Shown in pieces: positions 27,614-37,000 of a stretch of 64,000 nt of DNA. The notes under the pieces were generated by a model. It did no database searches, was not told where the DNA came from, and saw only the letters and a list, made by a program, of their open reading frames with translations. Within the stretch, counting starts at the first letter, position 1. Each line of letters opens with the position of its first letter. The stretch is from assembly GCF_019139535.1 (NCBI RefSeq), contig NZ_CP077073.1:1872001-1936000 (forward strand), given 5' to 3'. Position numbers and translations under genes: made by a program. This DNA comes from Pseudomonas muyukensis (GTDB taxonomy: Bacteria; Pseudomonadota; Gammaproteobacteria; Pseudomonadales; Pseudomonadaceae).

Positions 27614-28960
27614 TTAGAAACTGCTCTGGATTTTCAGGCCACCGATCAACGCGTCGTCGACCTGCGACACCCCGCCCGGATGGCGGATGTACTGCAGGTT
27701 CGGGCGTACGGTGAGCCAGTCGGCCAGGTGGATGCCGTAGTAGAGTTCGGCGCTGTATTCGGTGTCCTGCACCGGCAGGAAGCCGGGGTTGTCGTAGTCG
27801 TCCAGCTGGGCGGCCTGATTGTGCAGGCGGGCGTTCTTGCGGTAGCCGGGGTTGACGTGCACGCGAGCCAGGGCGAAACCGATGTCGTCCTTGGCGCGGG
27901 CATCGAAGGGCCCCTTGTAAACCAAACCGGCCTGAACATAGTTGTCGATGGCATTGGTCTTCTTGTCGTGCACCGTGGCATTGGCGAACAGGCTCAGGCC
28001 GCGCGACTGGTCGGACGCCTGCGCAGTCACCTGCTGCTGGGCGCCGAGCCACAAACCGTGCTTGCTGGAGCTGCTGCGGTAGGCGGCGCCACTGATGGCG
28101 GCCGGCTGGCCGTTGCTGTCCTTGAGAACATCCTGTGCCTTGGCATTACTGTAGTAGTAGCCGGCGCGATATTCCCCTTTCAGGTCGTTGATCCTTGGGC
28201 TCCACACCAGTTCCACCGGCATTACCGCGCCCTGGGTGCCGCTGCCGCTGAGCTTGAAACCGTTGCCGCTCTCCAGGTTGGAGGGGTTCTGCTCGAACAC
28301 GCCGACCTGGGCGTAGAGCTGGTCGCTCAGGTTGTAGCGCACGCGCAGGGCCCACTGGCTGACTGGCCAGTTGTACCAGATGCCGCCGACCCAGTTGCCC
28401 ACCTGCGAGCCGCAGAACGCCAGGTTCTGGAAGTCGCAGGGGAAGCTGTTGAAGTCCTCGCCCTCGCCGAAGCGGCCGAATTTCACGTCCAGGGCGCCGT
28501 CGAAGTACTTCTGCTTGATCCACATCTGGGTGATCCGCCAGGTTTCGCCGCGGCCCCAGACCTCCTGGGCCGAGGTGAAGCCGCCGACCCGTGGGTCGTT
28601 GATGCGGTCGTTGCTGATGTTGTCGCCGTGGCGCTCGGTGAGGGTCAGCTGGAACTCGCTGTCATGCCAGCCGAGGAGCTTTTGCAGGTCCATGTTCACG
28701 CCGAAGGTGAACTGGTCGCTGTAGCGCGCGGCGCGATCGTGGCTGTAGCCGCCATGCAGGTTGCTGCCCATCTCGCCGGTGTAGCCGAGGGTGAAGTCGT
28801 AGCCTTTTTCCAGCAGATCGCTGCGAGTACCCCCCCAGTCACCGAGCATCCACGGTGAGTCCTTGGCGAACATCTGGTGGGCGCTGGTGGTGGGGGACAG
28901 GCCGCCGATCAGGGTGGCGAGGGCGAAGCCGGCATAACGGGTAGTGGGCAGTTGCAACAT
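27614..28960 (-). CDS. oprB: Carbohydrate-selective porin OprB
   Basis: A 448-residue outer-membrane beta-barrel of the OprB family for glucose and other sugars. The signal peptide ends near residue 27 (LSPTTSAHQ). The mature start has the family signature SPWMLGDWGGTRSDL, and the chain ends in Phe (LKIQSSF), the usual barrel assembly signal. Sites typical of OprB include FGRFGEGEDFNSFPCDFQNLAFCG, with two Cys. No good Shine-Dalgarno precedes the start; a 14-bp palindrome sits there instead. Confidence 0.92.
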   Translation of the reverse strand: MLQLPTTRYAGFALATLIGGLSPTTSAHQMFAKDSPWMLGDWGGTRSDLLEKGYDFTLGYTGEMGSNLHGGYSHDRAARYSDQFTFGVNMDLQKLLGWHDSEFQLTLTERHGDNISNDRINDPRVGGFTSAQEVWGRGETWRITQMWIKQKYFDGALDVKFGRFGEGEDFNSFPCDFQNLAFCGSQVGNWVGGIWYNWPVSQWALRVRYNLSDQLYAQVGVFEQNPSNLESGNGFKLSGSGTQGAVMPVELVWSPRINDLKGEYRAGYYYSNAKAQDVLKDSNGQPAAISGAAYRSSSSKHGLWLGAQQQVTAQASDQSRGLSLFANATVHDKKTNAIDNYVQAGLVYKGPFDARAKDDIGFALARVHVNPGYRKNARLHNQAAQLDDYDNPGFLPVQDTEYSAELYYGIHLADWLTVRPNLQYIRHPGGVSQVDDALIGGLKIQSSF

Positions 28961-28961
28961 G

Positions 28962-28975
28962 AGATAGCGCTATCT
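28962..28975. promoter_or_regulatory. Perfect 14-bp palindrome at the oprB start codon
   Basis: AGATAGCGCTATCT ends one base before the oprB start. A palindrome with a central CG step is typical of LacI-family operators, and sugar genes in pseudomonads are commonly under such repressors. It would also hide the ribosome site in an mRNA hairpin. Confidence 0.45.
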
Positions 28976-29184
28976 TTTGATTGTTGAGTAAACGGCAAGC
29001 GCAACGAAGCCTGGGTCTTCGAAGGGAAATGGCTGCTTGGGATGGAAAGTGAAGCGATTCAGCTTGCGGCGGGGAGGATATAGCGGAAGTTGTAAGAAAA
29101 AAAGACAAAATGTCGCAGCGGATTGTTGCTGGTGGGGTAACAGTGGCGGTTATCGACGGAAGGTTTTTAGGGGGGGGGCGTGAT

Positions 29185-29208
29185 CGAGCGCCGCCCGCGC
29201 GGCGCTCG
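29185..29208. repeat. GC-rich palindrome, copy 1 of a two-copy element
   Basis: CGAGCGCCGC-CCGC-GCGGCGCTCG, a perfect 10-bp stem, flanked by GAT on the left and by GTCTGATAGGCG on the right. A related copy is at 61076-61107. It is downstream of the TonB receptor stop codon and may serve as an mRNA end, though no T tract follows on that strand. Confidence 0.6.
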
Positions 29209-29264
29209 GTCTGATAGGCGCTCCACGACCAACGGCAGGCACCCAACTCCCTACTTTCGGCCAA

Positions 29265-31316
29265 TCAGAAGCTGGTACGCAGCCCCACCTGCACACTGCG
29301 CCCTGGCGCCGGCGCGATATCGCGCAGGATCGAGCTGGCATAGCGCACGGTCTGGTCGGTGAGGTTCTCGCCGCGCACGAACGCCAGCCACTCACTGTGG
29401 CCGATGTCGAAGCGGTAGCCGACGCTCGCCCCCAGGGTGGTGTAGCCCTCGGTGCTGGTCTCGTTGGCCGGCTTGCGGTGCTGCCCGGCGGCATGCTGCA
29501 CGTCGACCCGCGCCTGCCAGCGGTCCAGCGTCCACACCAGGCCGCTGTTCAGGCGCAGCGGGGCGATGCGCGGCAGCGGCTCGCCGCTGTCGAGGTTCTT
29601 GGCCCGGGTGTAGTCGCCGGACAGCTCCAGGGCAAAGCTGCCATAGCGGTTCTCCAGCAACTGCCAGCGATCCTGCGCCTCGATGCCATAGAAGCGTGCG
29701 CGCACGCCCTGGTAGGCGTACTCGGGGATATCGCCGTGGTCGTGATCATGGTCATGGTCGTGATCGTGATCATCGTGGTCGTGATCGTGGCCTTCGCGCA
29801 GGTTGCCGGTGCCGATCAGGCCGATGTAGTTGCGAAAGTGGCTGTAGAACACGCCGACACTGCCTTTGTGCGTGCCATTGTCGAAGCGCAGGGCCAGGTC
29901 GGTGGAAATGGCTTTTTCCTTGTTCAGTTTCGGGTCGCCGATCTCGTAGGCGCCGGTGGCCACGTGGGCGCCGTTGGCGTACAGCTCGTAGAAGGTCGGG
30001 GCGCGCTCGGTGTAGCCGAGGTTGGCGGCCAGCGACCAGACCGGGTCGAGCTGGTACACCGCACCCGATGACAGGCTGAAGGCGTTGAAGCTGCTGGCAC
30101 TGTCGGCGCCGACGAAGGTGGCGTTGCCCTTGGCGTCGGGGTCGACGCGGGTGTGCTCCAGGCGTGCGCCCAGGCTCAGGTTCAGGCGCTCGGTGGCTTG
30201 CCATTGCTCGAGCAGGAACAGCGCCAGGCTGTCGGTGTCGGTGTGCGGGACGAAGGCTTCCTCGCCCAGGGCGGAAAACTCGTTGCGGCTGACCTGGGCG
30301 CCGATCACCCCTTCCACTGGCCCCAGCGGCTGGTGGCGGGCCTCGATACGCGCTTCGTAGCCCTTGTTCTTGAAGGTGGTGTGCACCTCGCCGCTTTCGA
30401 TCTCGCGGTGCTGGTAGTCGGTGTAGCCGGCATCGACCTTGACTGAGCTGAACGGGCCGTCGAGGTCGCGCAGTTCCGAGGCGAAGCCGTAGTGGTCCTG
30501 TTGCATGTCCAGGCGCACGCCGGGTTCGGCCACCGAGCCGTAGTTGCTGTCGTAGCGGCTGTAGGACAGCCCGGCATAGCCGTGGTCCCAGTGGTAGGCG
30601 CCGCCGATGGCGCCGCCGTCCTGGCGGCCGTCGCTGTTTTCCAGGCGGTGCTTGCGGCCGGGCTCGTCGGCATCGCGCACCTTCGAACTGCGCGCATAGC
30701 CGGGGATGCGCAGGTCGTTGAACTGGCGGCTGTTGGCATCCAGGTGCAGGGCGAAGGCGCCATTGCCGGCTTCCAGCTTGCCGGCGCTGCTGCGGGTGGT
30801 GTCGGCGCCGCCGTAGCGCAGTTCGCCAGCGCCGTGGATCCCCTCGATGGGCGCGTCGGGGATGCGGTTGTCGAAGGTGTTGACCACACCGCCAATGGCA
30901 TTGCCGCCATACAGCAGGGCGGCCGGACCCCGCACGATCTCGACCCGCTCGACGGTGACCGGGTCCAGCGGCACGGCGTGGTCATAGGACAGCGACGAGG
31001 CGTCCAGGGCGCCGACGCCGTTGCGCAGGATCCGGATGCGGTCGCCGTCCAGGCCACGGATCACCGGGCGGCTGGCGCCAGGGCCGAACCAGGTGGAGGC
31101 GACGCCGGGTTGTTTGTTGAGGGTTTCACCCAGGCTGCCCTGCTGTTGCTGCAGCAGGGCGTCGCCCTCGAGCACGGTGCTCGGCGCGGCCAGCTGGGCG
31201 TTGCCCAGGGGGTTGGCGGTGATGACCTGGGGTTGCAGTTCGACCGCTTGGCTGGCGGGTGAGGCCAGCCACAGCGCAACGGCGAGGGGCGAGAGGTGAA
31301 GCGGCATGTGACGCAT
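29265..31316 (-). CDS. znuD: TonB-dependent outer-membrane receptor with His-rich loop, ZnuD-like
   Basis: A 683-residue outer-membrane receptor. The signal peptide ends near residue 24 (SPASQAVELQ). A plug domain (LGETLNKQPGVAS, RPVIRGLDGDRIRILRNG) and a 22-stranded barrel follow, ending in Phe. At residues about 509-527 an extracellular loop is almost pure His-Asp (HDHDHDDHDHDHDH). This loop and the overall type match ZnuD zinc receptors. A probable Zur box 32 bp upstream of the start supports zinc, although heme or another metal chelate is possible. Zinc function is inferred. Confidence 0.85.
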   Translation of the reverse strand: MRHMPLHLSPLAVALWLASPASQAVELQPQVITANPLGNAQLAAPSTVLEGDALLQQQQGSLGETLNKQPGVASTWFGPGASRPVIRGLDGDRIRILRNGVGALDASSLSYDHAVPLDPVTVERVEIVRGPAALLYGGNAIGGVVNTFDNRIPDAPIEGIHGAGELRYGGADTTRSSAGKLEAGNGAFALHLDANSRQFNDLRIPGYARSSKVRDADEPGRKHRLENSDGRQDGGAIGGAYHWDHGYAGLSYSRYDSNYGSVAEPGVRLDMQQDHYGFASELRDLDGPFSSVKVDAGYTDYQHREIESGEVHTTFKNKGYEARIEARHQPLGPVEGVIGAQVSRNEFSALGEEAFVPHTDTDSLALFLLEQWQATERLNLSLGARLEHTRVDPDAKGNATFVGADSASSFNAFSLSSGAVYQLDPVWSLAANLGYTERAPTFYELYANGAHVATGAYEIGDPKLNKEKAISTDLALRFDNGTHKGSVGVFYSHFRNYIGLIGTGNLREGHDHDHDDHDHDHDHDHDHGDIPEYAYQGVRARFYGIEAQDRWQLLENRYGSFALELSGDYTRAKNLDSGEPLPRIAPLRLNSGLVWTLDRWQARVDVQHAAGQHRKPANETSTEGYTTLGASVGYRFDIGHSEWLAFVRGENLTDQTVRYASSILRDIAPAPGRSVQVGLRTSF

Positions 31317-31347
31317 GGAAGTGACGGTCCTTGGCAGAAATGTTAAT

Positions 31348-31362
31348 TGTTACTGTATAACA
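31348..31362 (-). promoter_or_regulatory. Probable Zur box upstream of znuD-like gene
   Basis: On the minus strand TGTTATACAGTAACA, with TGTTA/TAACA arms, 32 bp before the start codon. It matches the GTTAT...TAAC character of Zur sites, and 17 of 20 bases agree with the site before the L31 gene at 40916-40930. Confidence 0.7.
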
Positions 31363-31415
31363 TTTCATCACAAGCTGTTTGCCACTGGCCAGTACTTTGT
31401 GGCCTGCATAGCTGT

Positions 31416-31536
31416 CTGTAGGAGCGGCCTTGTGTCGCGAAAGGGCCGCAAAGCGGCCCCAGGCTTTCAGCGTTTACGCATCAATTGCCGGGGCTGCTTT
31501 GCAGCCCTTTCGCGACACAAGGCCGCTCCTACAGGG
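31416..31536. repeat. REP inverted pair (family A)
   Basis: CTGTAGGAGCGGCCTTGTGTC at the left and its inverse at the right, near-perfect arms of about 33 bp including GCGAAAGGGC/GCCCTTTCGC, with GGCCGC/GCGGCC inside. Lies between the divergent znuD-like and VF530 genes. Confidence 0.88.
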
Positions 31537-31616
31537 CGCAGTTGTACAGGCCGCAGATGCCACTACCCCACTACACTCGTGTAAGGTGCGCACCTTCCCG
31601 AACCTGGAGCACTGGC

Positions 31617-31838
31617 ATGAGCACGGCCAATCACAACGCGCTGCACGGCAAGACCCTCGAGCAGATCCTCACCGAGCTGGTGGCGCACTACCAATGGCAG
31701 GGCCTGGCCGAGCGCATCGACATTCGCTGCTTCAAGAGCGACCCGACCATCAAGTCGAGCCTGACCTTCCTGCGCAAGACCCCCTGGGCCCGGGAGAAGG
31801 TCGAGCAGCTGTACGTGAAGCTGCAGCGCAAAGGCTGA
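31617..31838 (+). CDS. VF530-family DNA-binding protein
   Basis: A 73-residue protein of the VF530 family (PF09905). Typical features are [44 protein letters not shown] and a basic C-terminus. The family fold is small and DNA-binding in structural work, but the cellular role is not known. The start at 31617 is chosen for the family N-terminus. Its stop codon overlaps the next ATG (TGATG). Confidence 0.85.
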   Translation: MSTANHNALHGKTLEQILTELVAHYQWQGLAERIDIRCFKSDPTIKSSLTFLRKTPWAREKVEQLYVKLQRKG

Positions 31839-32470
31839 TGCCACGCCGCCCCTGGCTGAGCCTGGCTGCCGTCCTGGGCTGGACGGGGCTGGCGATCCAG
31901 CTGTACCTGGTGCTGCTGGCGCGCTGGCAGGAGCAGGCCAGCCTGCTCGGTGGGCTGGTCAACCTGTTCTGCTTCTTCACGGTGCTGACCAATACCCTGG
32001 TGGCCACCGTGCTGAGCCAGGCCGCGTTTGGCCGTGAATCGGCGGCGCGGCGCTGGTGGCTGTCCCCGGCGATCAGTGCAGGCGTCACCGCCAGCATCGT
32101 CTTGGTCGCCCTGGCCTACAGCCTGCTGCTGCGTCACCTGTGGCAGCCCCAGGGCTGGCAATGGCTGGCGGACGAGCTGCTGCACGACGTGATGCCGGTG
32201 CTGTTCGTCGTGTATTGGTGGCGCGTGGTGCCCAAGGGGCAGCTGCGGCTCTGGCACCTGGCGGCCTGGGCGTTGTACCCGGCGTTGTACTTCGCCTTCG
32301 TGCTGCTGCGCGGGCATGAGATCGGGGTGTATCCCTACCCGTTCGTGGACGTGGCGCGGTTGGGCTATGGGCAGGTGATGGTGAACGCGCTGGCGGTGTT
32401 GGCGGGGTTCTGGGGCATCGCCGCGGTGTTGCTGGGCGTGGACCGCTGGCTGGGACGCCGGCGGGCGTAG
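31838..32470 (+). CDS. Pr6Pr-family membrane protein
   Basis: A 210-residue inner-membrane protein with six predicted helices, at about residues 7-27, 38-58, 78-98, 114-130, 141-160 and 180-200. Conserved features are NLFCFFTVLTNTL and DELLHDVMPVLFVVYWW, typical of Pr6Pr/FAR-17a-type proteins whose function is undefined in bacteria. It is translationally coupled to the VF530 gene by a 1-bp overlap. The TAG stop codon at 32468-32470 falls in the first bases of the following REP. Confidence 0.8.
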   Translation: MPRRPWLSLAAVLGWTGLAIQLYLVLLARWQEQASLLGGLVNLFCFFTVLTNTLVATVLSQAAFGRESAARRWWLSPAISAGVTASIVLVALAYSLLLRHLWQPQGWQWLADELLHDVMPVLFVVYWWRVVPKGQLRLWHLAAWALYPALYFAFVLLRGHEIGVYPYPFVDVARLGYGQVMVNALAVLAGFWGIAAVLLGVDRWLGRRRA

Positions 32471-32589
32471 GCGCCTTGGCGGGCGAACAGCGGCATGGCC
32501 GGTGCCAGGCACCGCGTTGCCGCTGTTCGCCAGCAAGGCTGGCTCCTACGCCGTGTGCGAGCTGTAGGCGCCAGCCTTGCCGGCGCGCG
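32467..32589. repeat. REP cluster (family B) after Pr6Pr gene
   Basis: GTAGGCGCCTTGGCGGGCGAACAGCGGC... then GCTGTTCGCCAGCAAGGCTGGC..CTAC, then GTAGGCGCCAGCCTTGCCGGCG: one inverted pair plus a third half unit. Confidence 0.8.
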
Positions 32590-32608
32590 GTGCATGGCCG
32601 CAGGGCGA

Positions 32609-33370
32609 TCACTCGTCCTCAGCGGTACCGTCGGCACGCCAGTAGGCGACCGCTTTCAAGGCCTCTTCCTGAACGCCCTTGTCCAGCAGCAGCGCCTTGG
32701 CCTGGCGGGTCAGGCCTTTTTCCAGCGCGACCCAGGCATACAGGCGGCCTGGGGGCAGAGCCAGGTGCTTGACCTTGTCCAACACATCTTCCTGGCCCCG
32801 GCGTACCCAGATCACCTCGAGCTGCGCCTTGCTCGGCAACGGTTGGCGTTCCTGTTCGTCCTCGATCTGGATCACCGCCAGTACCTGGCGGCCCGCCGGC
32901 AGTTCATCGAGGCGCCGGGCGATGGCTGGGATCGCCGTTTCATCGCCGATCAGCAGGTAACTGTCGAAGATGTCCGGCACCACCATCGAGGCCCGCGGGC
33001 CGGCGATGTCCAGGGTCTGGCCGGGCGCGGCCTGGGCCGCCCAGGTGGACGCCGGGCCGTCGCCATGCAGCACGAAGTCGATGTCCAGCTCGTTGTTCAG
33101 CAGGTCGATGCGCCGTGGCGTGTACTCGCGCATGGTCGGCCGGGCACCGCCGTCGCGGCCCAGGTTGCGGGCGTCGATGGCCTTTTGCTCTGCGGCATTG
33201 GCAGCGAACAGCAGCTTGACGTGGTCGTCGCTGCCGACGCTGGTGAAACCGGCCAGTTCCGCGCCACCGAGGGTGATACGGCGCATGCGCGGGGTGAGCT
33301 CGGTGACCCGCAGCACGTCGAGGCGGCGCTGGCGGATCTCGTGGTTGACGCGGTGGATGCTGTCGTTCAT
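32609..33370 (-). CDS. Siderophore-interacting protein / ferric-siderophore reductase (YqjH/ViuB-like)
   Basis: A 253-residue cytoplasmic flavin-dependent NAD(P)H reductase that releases iron from ferric siderophores. The N-terminal FAD-binding domain has the MREYTPRRID motif (RxYT) at about residue 80. The C-terminal half, the SIP domain, includes YLLIGDETAIPAIARRLDELPAG and AWVALEKGLTR. It overlaps the PadR-type regulator gene upstream by 4 bp. That pairing matches E. coli yqjH-yqjI, where the regulator controls the reductase, but there the genes are divergent and here they are an operon. Confidence 0.88.
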   Translation of the reverse strand: MNDSIHRVNHEIRQRRLDVLRVTELTPRMRRITLGGAELAGFTSVGSDDHVKLLFAANAAEQKAIDARNLGRDGGARPTMREYTPRRIDLLNNELDIDFVLHGDGPASTWAAQAAPGQTLDIAGPRASMVVPDIFDSYLLIGDETAIPAIARRLDELPAGRQVLAVIQIEDEQERQPLPSKAQLEVIWVRRGQEDVLDKVKHLALPPGRLYAWVALEKGLTRQAKALLLDKGVQEEALKAVAYWRADGTAEDE

Positions 33371-33930
33371 GGGGTGTCTTCCTTAACAGGTGCGGCCGGC
33401 CCGGAGGCGATGGCCTTGGCGGTGTCGTTGAGCAGGGTGCGGACCCGCTCGATTTCGTCGGGCGTCCAGCGCCCGTTGTGCATGTGCAGGGCGTGGCGCA
33501 GGTTGCCGACGGCCTCATGGATTTGCGCCGGCCGGTCGTGGCCGCGCAGGGCGCGCTTGCTCACTTCCAGGCGCATGCGCACACCTTCCAGCGCCGTCGC
33601 CTGTTCGGTCAGCGCGGCACGGCCGGTGTCGGTGATGGTGTAGAGGCGCTTGCTGCCCTGGGTGGTGCCGGTGATCTGCTCGGCTTCCTCGAGGTAGCTC
33701 AGGGTCGGGTAGATAACACCGGGGCTGGGGCTGTAGCTGCCGTCGAAGAGGCTTTCGATCTGGCGGATCAGGTCGTAGCCGTGGCCGGGCTGCTCGGCGA
33801 GCATCGCCAGCATCAGCAGTTTCAGGTCGCCTGGGGCGAATACCCGTGGGCCGCGTTCGCCACGGCTGTGCTCGCGCTCGCCACGACCGTGGCGGCGCTC
33901 GTGAAAATCATGGGAGGCAGGGTCGCGCAT
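33367..33930 (-). CDS. PadR-family regulator with His-rich N-terminus (YqjI-like)
   Basis: A 187-residue transcription regulator. The first about 28 residues are rich in His, Arg and Glu (HDFHERRHGRGEREHSRGE), resembling the metal-binding N-terminal extension of E. coli YqjI. The PadR winged helix follows (LKLLMLAMLAEQPGHGYDLI, SPGVIYPTLSYLEEAEQI, YTITDTGRAAL), then a helical dimerisation tail. YqjI represses the ferric reductase gene yqjH and itself in response to nickel and iron. The same logic is likely here because the gene lies in one operon with a yqjH homologue. No Cys residues are present, unlike E. coli YqjI, so the metal preference may differ. Confidence 0.85.
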   Translation of the reverse strand: MRDPASHDFHERRHGRGEREHSRGERGPRVFAPGDLKLLMLAMLAEQPGHGYDLIRQIESLFDGSYSPSPGVIYPTLSYLEEAEQITGTTQGSKRLYTITDTGRAALTEQATALEGVRMRLEVSKRALRGHDRPAQIHEAVGNLRHALHMHNGRWTPDEIERVRTLLNDTAKAIASGPAAPVKEDTP

Positions 33931-33950
33931 GGTGCAGGGCTCTTGGTGGT

Positions 33951-33986
33951 GAGATATATCGCAAGATATTACTCAAGATATATCTC
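33951..33986. promoter_or_regulatory. AT-rich operator over the padR-siderophore reductase promoter
   Basis: GAGATATATC (33951-33960), 16 bp, GATATATCTC (33977-33986): perfect 10-bp arms, and the spacer has another GATATT. On the minus strand TTGTGT (33988-33993) and TAATAT (33966-33971) with a 16-bp spacer form a plausible sigma-70 promoter whose -10 lies inside the palindrome. Binding by the PadR protein is the obvious inference. Confidence 0.7.
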
Positions 33987-34043
33987 AACACAAGCCCTTA
34001 AATACGAATTATTACTATCTGATTATTCGATAGGTAGCCGCCG

Positions 34044-37000
34044 TCATGGCTGCGCGGCCACTTCCGGCGCCTTGCAGGCCGTAGGGTTGCCCGGTTCCAG
34101 GTACGGCATGAGGATCGGCGCCATGCCCTTGAGCACCTGTACCGGCAGCGCCGAAGTGAACTTGAAGGCCTCGGCCGAGCGCCCCGGCACGAACGCTGTC
34201 AGGGTGCCGAAGTGGTTGTCGCCGAGGAAGAACACGAAGGTGGCGGTGCGGTTCAGCGAGCGCGAACCAATCAGCCGGCCGCCGGCGCCGAAGCTTTCGA
34301 TGCGGTTGTCGCCGGTGCCGGTCTTGCCGCCCATCACCAGCGGCGTACCGTCGTGCAGCTTGAAGCTGCCGGAGATGCGCCGCGCGGTGCCGGCATCGAC
34401 CACTTGCGACATGGCGCCCTTGAGCGCCCGCGCCACTTCCACCGGGAGGATTCGCTGGCCGCGGTCGGGGTCGCTGATCAATTGGGTCTCGTAGGGCGTG
34501 TTTTGGGCGAAGTGCAGGGTGTCGATGCGCAGGGTCGGCAGGCGCACCCCGTCGTTCTGGATGATCCCCACCAGCTCGGAAAGGGCGGCGGGGCGGTCGC
34601 CGGAGCTGCCGATGGCAGTGGCCAGCGATGGCACCAGATGGTCGAACGGGTAGCCGACGCGTTTCCAGCGCTGGTGGATGTCGGTGAAGGCCTCGATCTC
34701 GACCATGGTGCGTATGCGGCTGTCGCGGGCGCCCTGGTGGCGGCTCTTGAACAGCCAGCCGTAGACTTCCTGGCGCTCGAAACGGCTGGCGTTGAGGGTG
34801 TCCTTGAGCGAGGCGCCGGGGTTCTTCAGCAAGTAGCCGAGCATCCACAGGTCCAGCGGGTGGACCTTGGCGATGTAGCCCTGGTCGGGCAGGTCGTACT
34901 TGCCGGGGCCATAGGCATCGTACATCTCCACCAGGCGGCCGTCGGTGAGCTTGGCCGCGGCCAGCTTGTCGCCCTTGCTGTGGGCGCGGACGAAGGCGTT
35001 GAAGGTTTCCTGGCTGGCCTCGGGGAACAGGTAGCGGTGCACCGCGGCCAGGCGCTGCGGGGTTACCCGCAGGCTGTCGAGGAAGGTGTCCAGGCGTTGC
35101 TGCGAGGTCTTGCGCTGGTATTTCTTCCAGAACCGCATCATGTAGTTGGTGCCTTCGCGGTCGGCGAAGCGCGCCAGGTATTCCTGGCGGCGCGGGTCGG
35201 TGTCGTCCTTGAGCAGGGGCTCGCGGTTGAACGGCTGCTGGTAGGTGACATAGCGCACGATGTCGCGCATCAGGCGGATGAACGGCAGGTTGATCGATTC
35301 GCGCAGGGCATCCTTGAGGGTTGGGTTGCGGCCGTTGTCTTCCTTGCGGAAGTTGTTGAACACATGCATGCCGCCGCCGGTGAAGAAGGCCTCGCCGGTG
35401 TTGGCCGAGTACTTGCGCTCCAGCGCCGCGTCGAGCATGGCATCCAGGCTCTGGTTCTTGCCGTTGAGGCTCAGCCACTCCAGCGACCATTGGCTGATGC
35501 GGTCGAGCTCGGCCACCGGCACCTTCTTCAGCTCGGCGGCGGGCTTGCCGGCGTACTTGTCGTGCAGCTCGGCGACGATCTCCAGGTAGGTGGTGAGCAC
35601 TCGCAGCTTGGCGGTGGAGCCCAGCTCCAGCTTGCTGCCTTCGTTGATGTCGAAGGGCTGGTTGGTGCTGTCGGTCTGCACCCGCACCCGCGAACCGTCG
35701 GCGGTGCGTTCGAACAGGGTGAAGCTGTAGCTCACCTGGTCGGTGGTCTTGGCGGTGAGCAGGCGTTCACCGATCAGGCCGATCTGCGCGGCGAACTCGG
35801 GGTCGGCGAGGTTCTTCAGGTACTGGCTGACCTGCACCTGCAGGTCGGCCTGCAGGGTGCTGGTGGCCGACAGGTCGAGGCGGTCGAGGTCGTACAGCGG
35901 GCGGTTGAGCATGGCCGCCAGGCGGTTGCGGGCCAGGCTGATGCCCTTGTTGGTGATGATCGGCACGATGGTCGGCTGCGCCACCCAGTCGCGGTACACC
36001 GCCTTGCTGGCCAGGGCGGCGTCGGCCAGGGGCCGGTCGATGATGGCATTGGCCGCCAGCACGCGAATGTGCGAATCGGTGAGCTCGGCCAGCTCCAGGC
36101 GGCCCTTGGACAGGTAATGCGAAGGGCGGCGCTGGGCGATCATCAGCGACAGCACCTGGCGCAGGGCCAGGCCACGCTCGGCCAGGCTCTTGTCATCGGT
36201 GGCGCTGCCATTGAGCGCCTGGTTGACCTGGTCGAAGTCGGCGCCGTACCACACCCGCAGCCCCTCGGCCATGCCGTGCACTTCGCCATGGCCGGGCACC
36301 GCCGACAGCGGCACGCTGTTGAGGTAGTCGCGCACGATGCGTTCGCGCGCCTCGGTGGTGTCGGGCCCGCCCTGGTAGGCACGCACGCTGGCCGACAGCA
36401 TCTGGCGGATCTTCTCGGCGCCGGAGACGGTCAGCCCGTCCGGCGAGTGGCGGTACTTCTCCAACTGGGTGGCCAGGGTGCTGCCGCCGGCGGACTGGCC
36501 GGGCAGGGCCAGGTACTTGGCCACCTGGCTGTAGGCGGCCTTGGCGAAGCGCGGCCAGTCCACCGCCGGGTTGTTTTGCGGGTCCTTCGGGTCGAGCAGC
36601 TCGCGGTTCTCGATGAACAGCAGGCTGTTGACCATCACCGGCGGGATCGCCGCGAAGTTCGGGTACAGGTGTTGCGGGTAGTTGTACTGGTACAGCGTGT
36701 CGCCGCGGCAGTCGGTGATCGACAGGCCGGCCTGGATCTTCTCGATGTAGGGCACGAACAGGCCGTGCTCGACATAGTTCATCAGCGCCGGGGAGAAGCG
36801 TACCTGCTGGTTGATCAGGTAATCGCGCTTGAGCAGCCGCGGCAGGAACTCGCCCAGGGCGCTGTAGCCCAGGCGCTTGTCGAATGGGCCCTCGCCAGGA
36901 TAGACGATGGCGTCGCTGGGGCCGGGCTCCAGGGCGTAGGTCAGGGTACTGGCCAGGCGGCTGAATTCGCGGGACTGCACGCGCGAGGTCTGGACTTCGT

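Larger units (their letters stand above)
28961..29264. other. Intergenic region upstream of oprB
   Basis: The 304 bp between the TonB receptor gene and oprB contain the oprB leader with the palindrome at 28962-28975 and the GC-rich palindrome at 29185-29208. On the minus strand an A+T-rich stretch near 29075-29110 may hold the oprB promoter, but I cannot place -35 and -10 elements with confidence. Confidence 0.5.

Noticed and set aside
29090..29108. HexR-like TTGT...ACAA upstream of oprB
   Set aside because: The spacer is 11 bp instead of the 9 bp of HexR sites, and the centre is a poly-A run.
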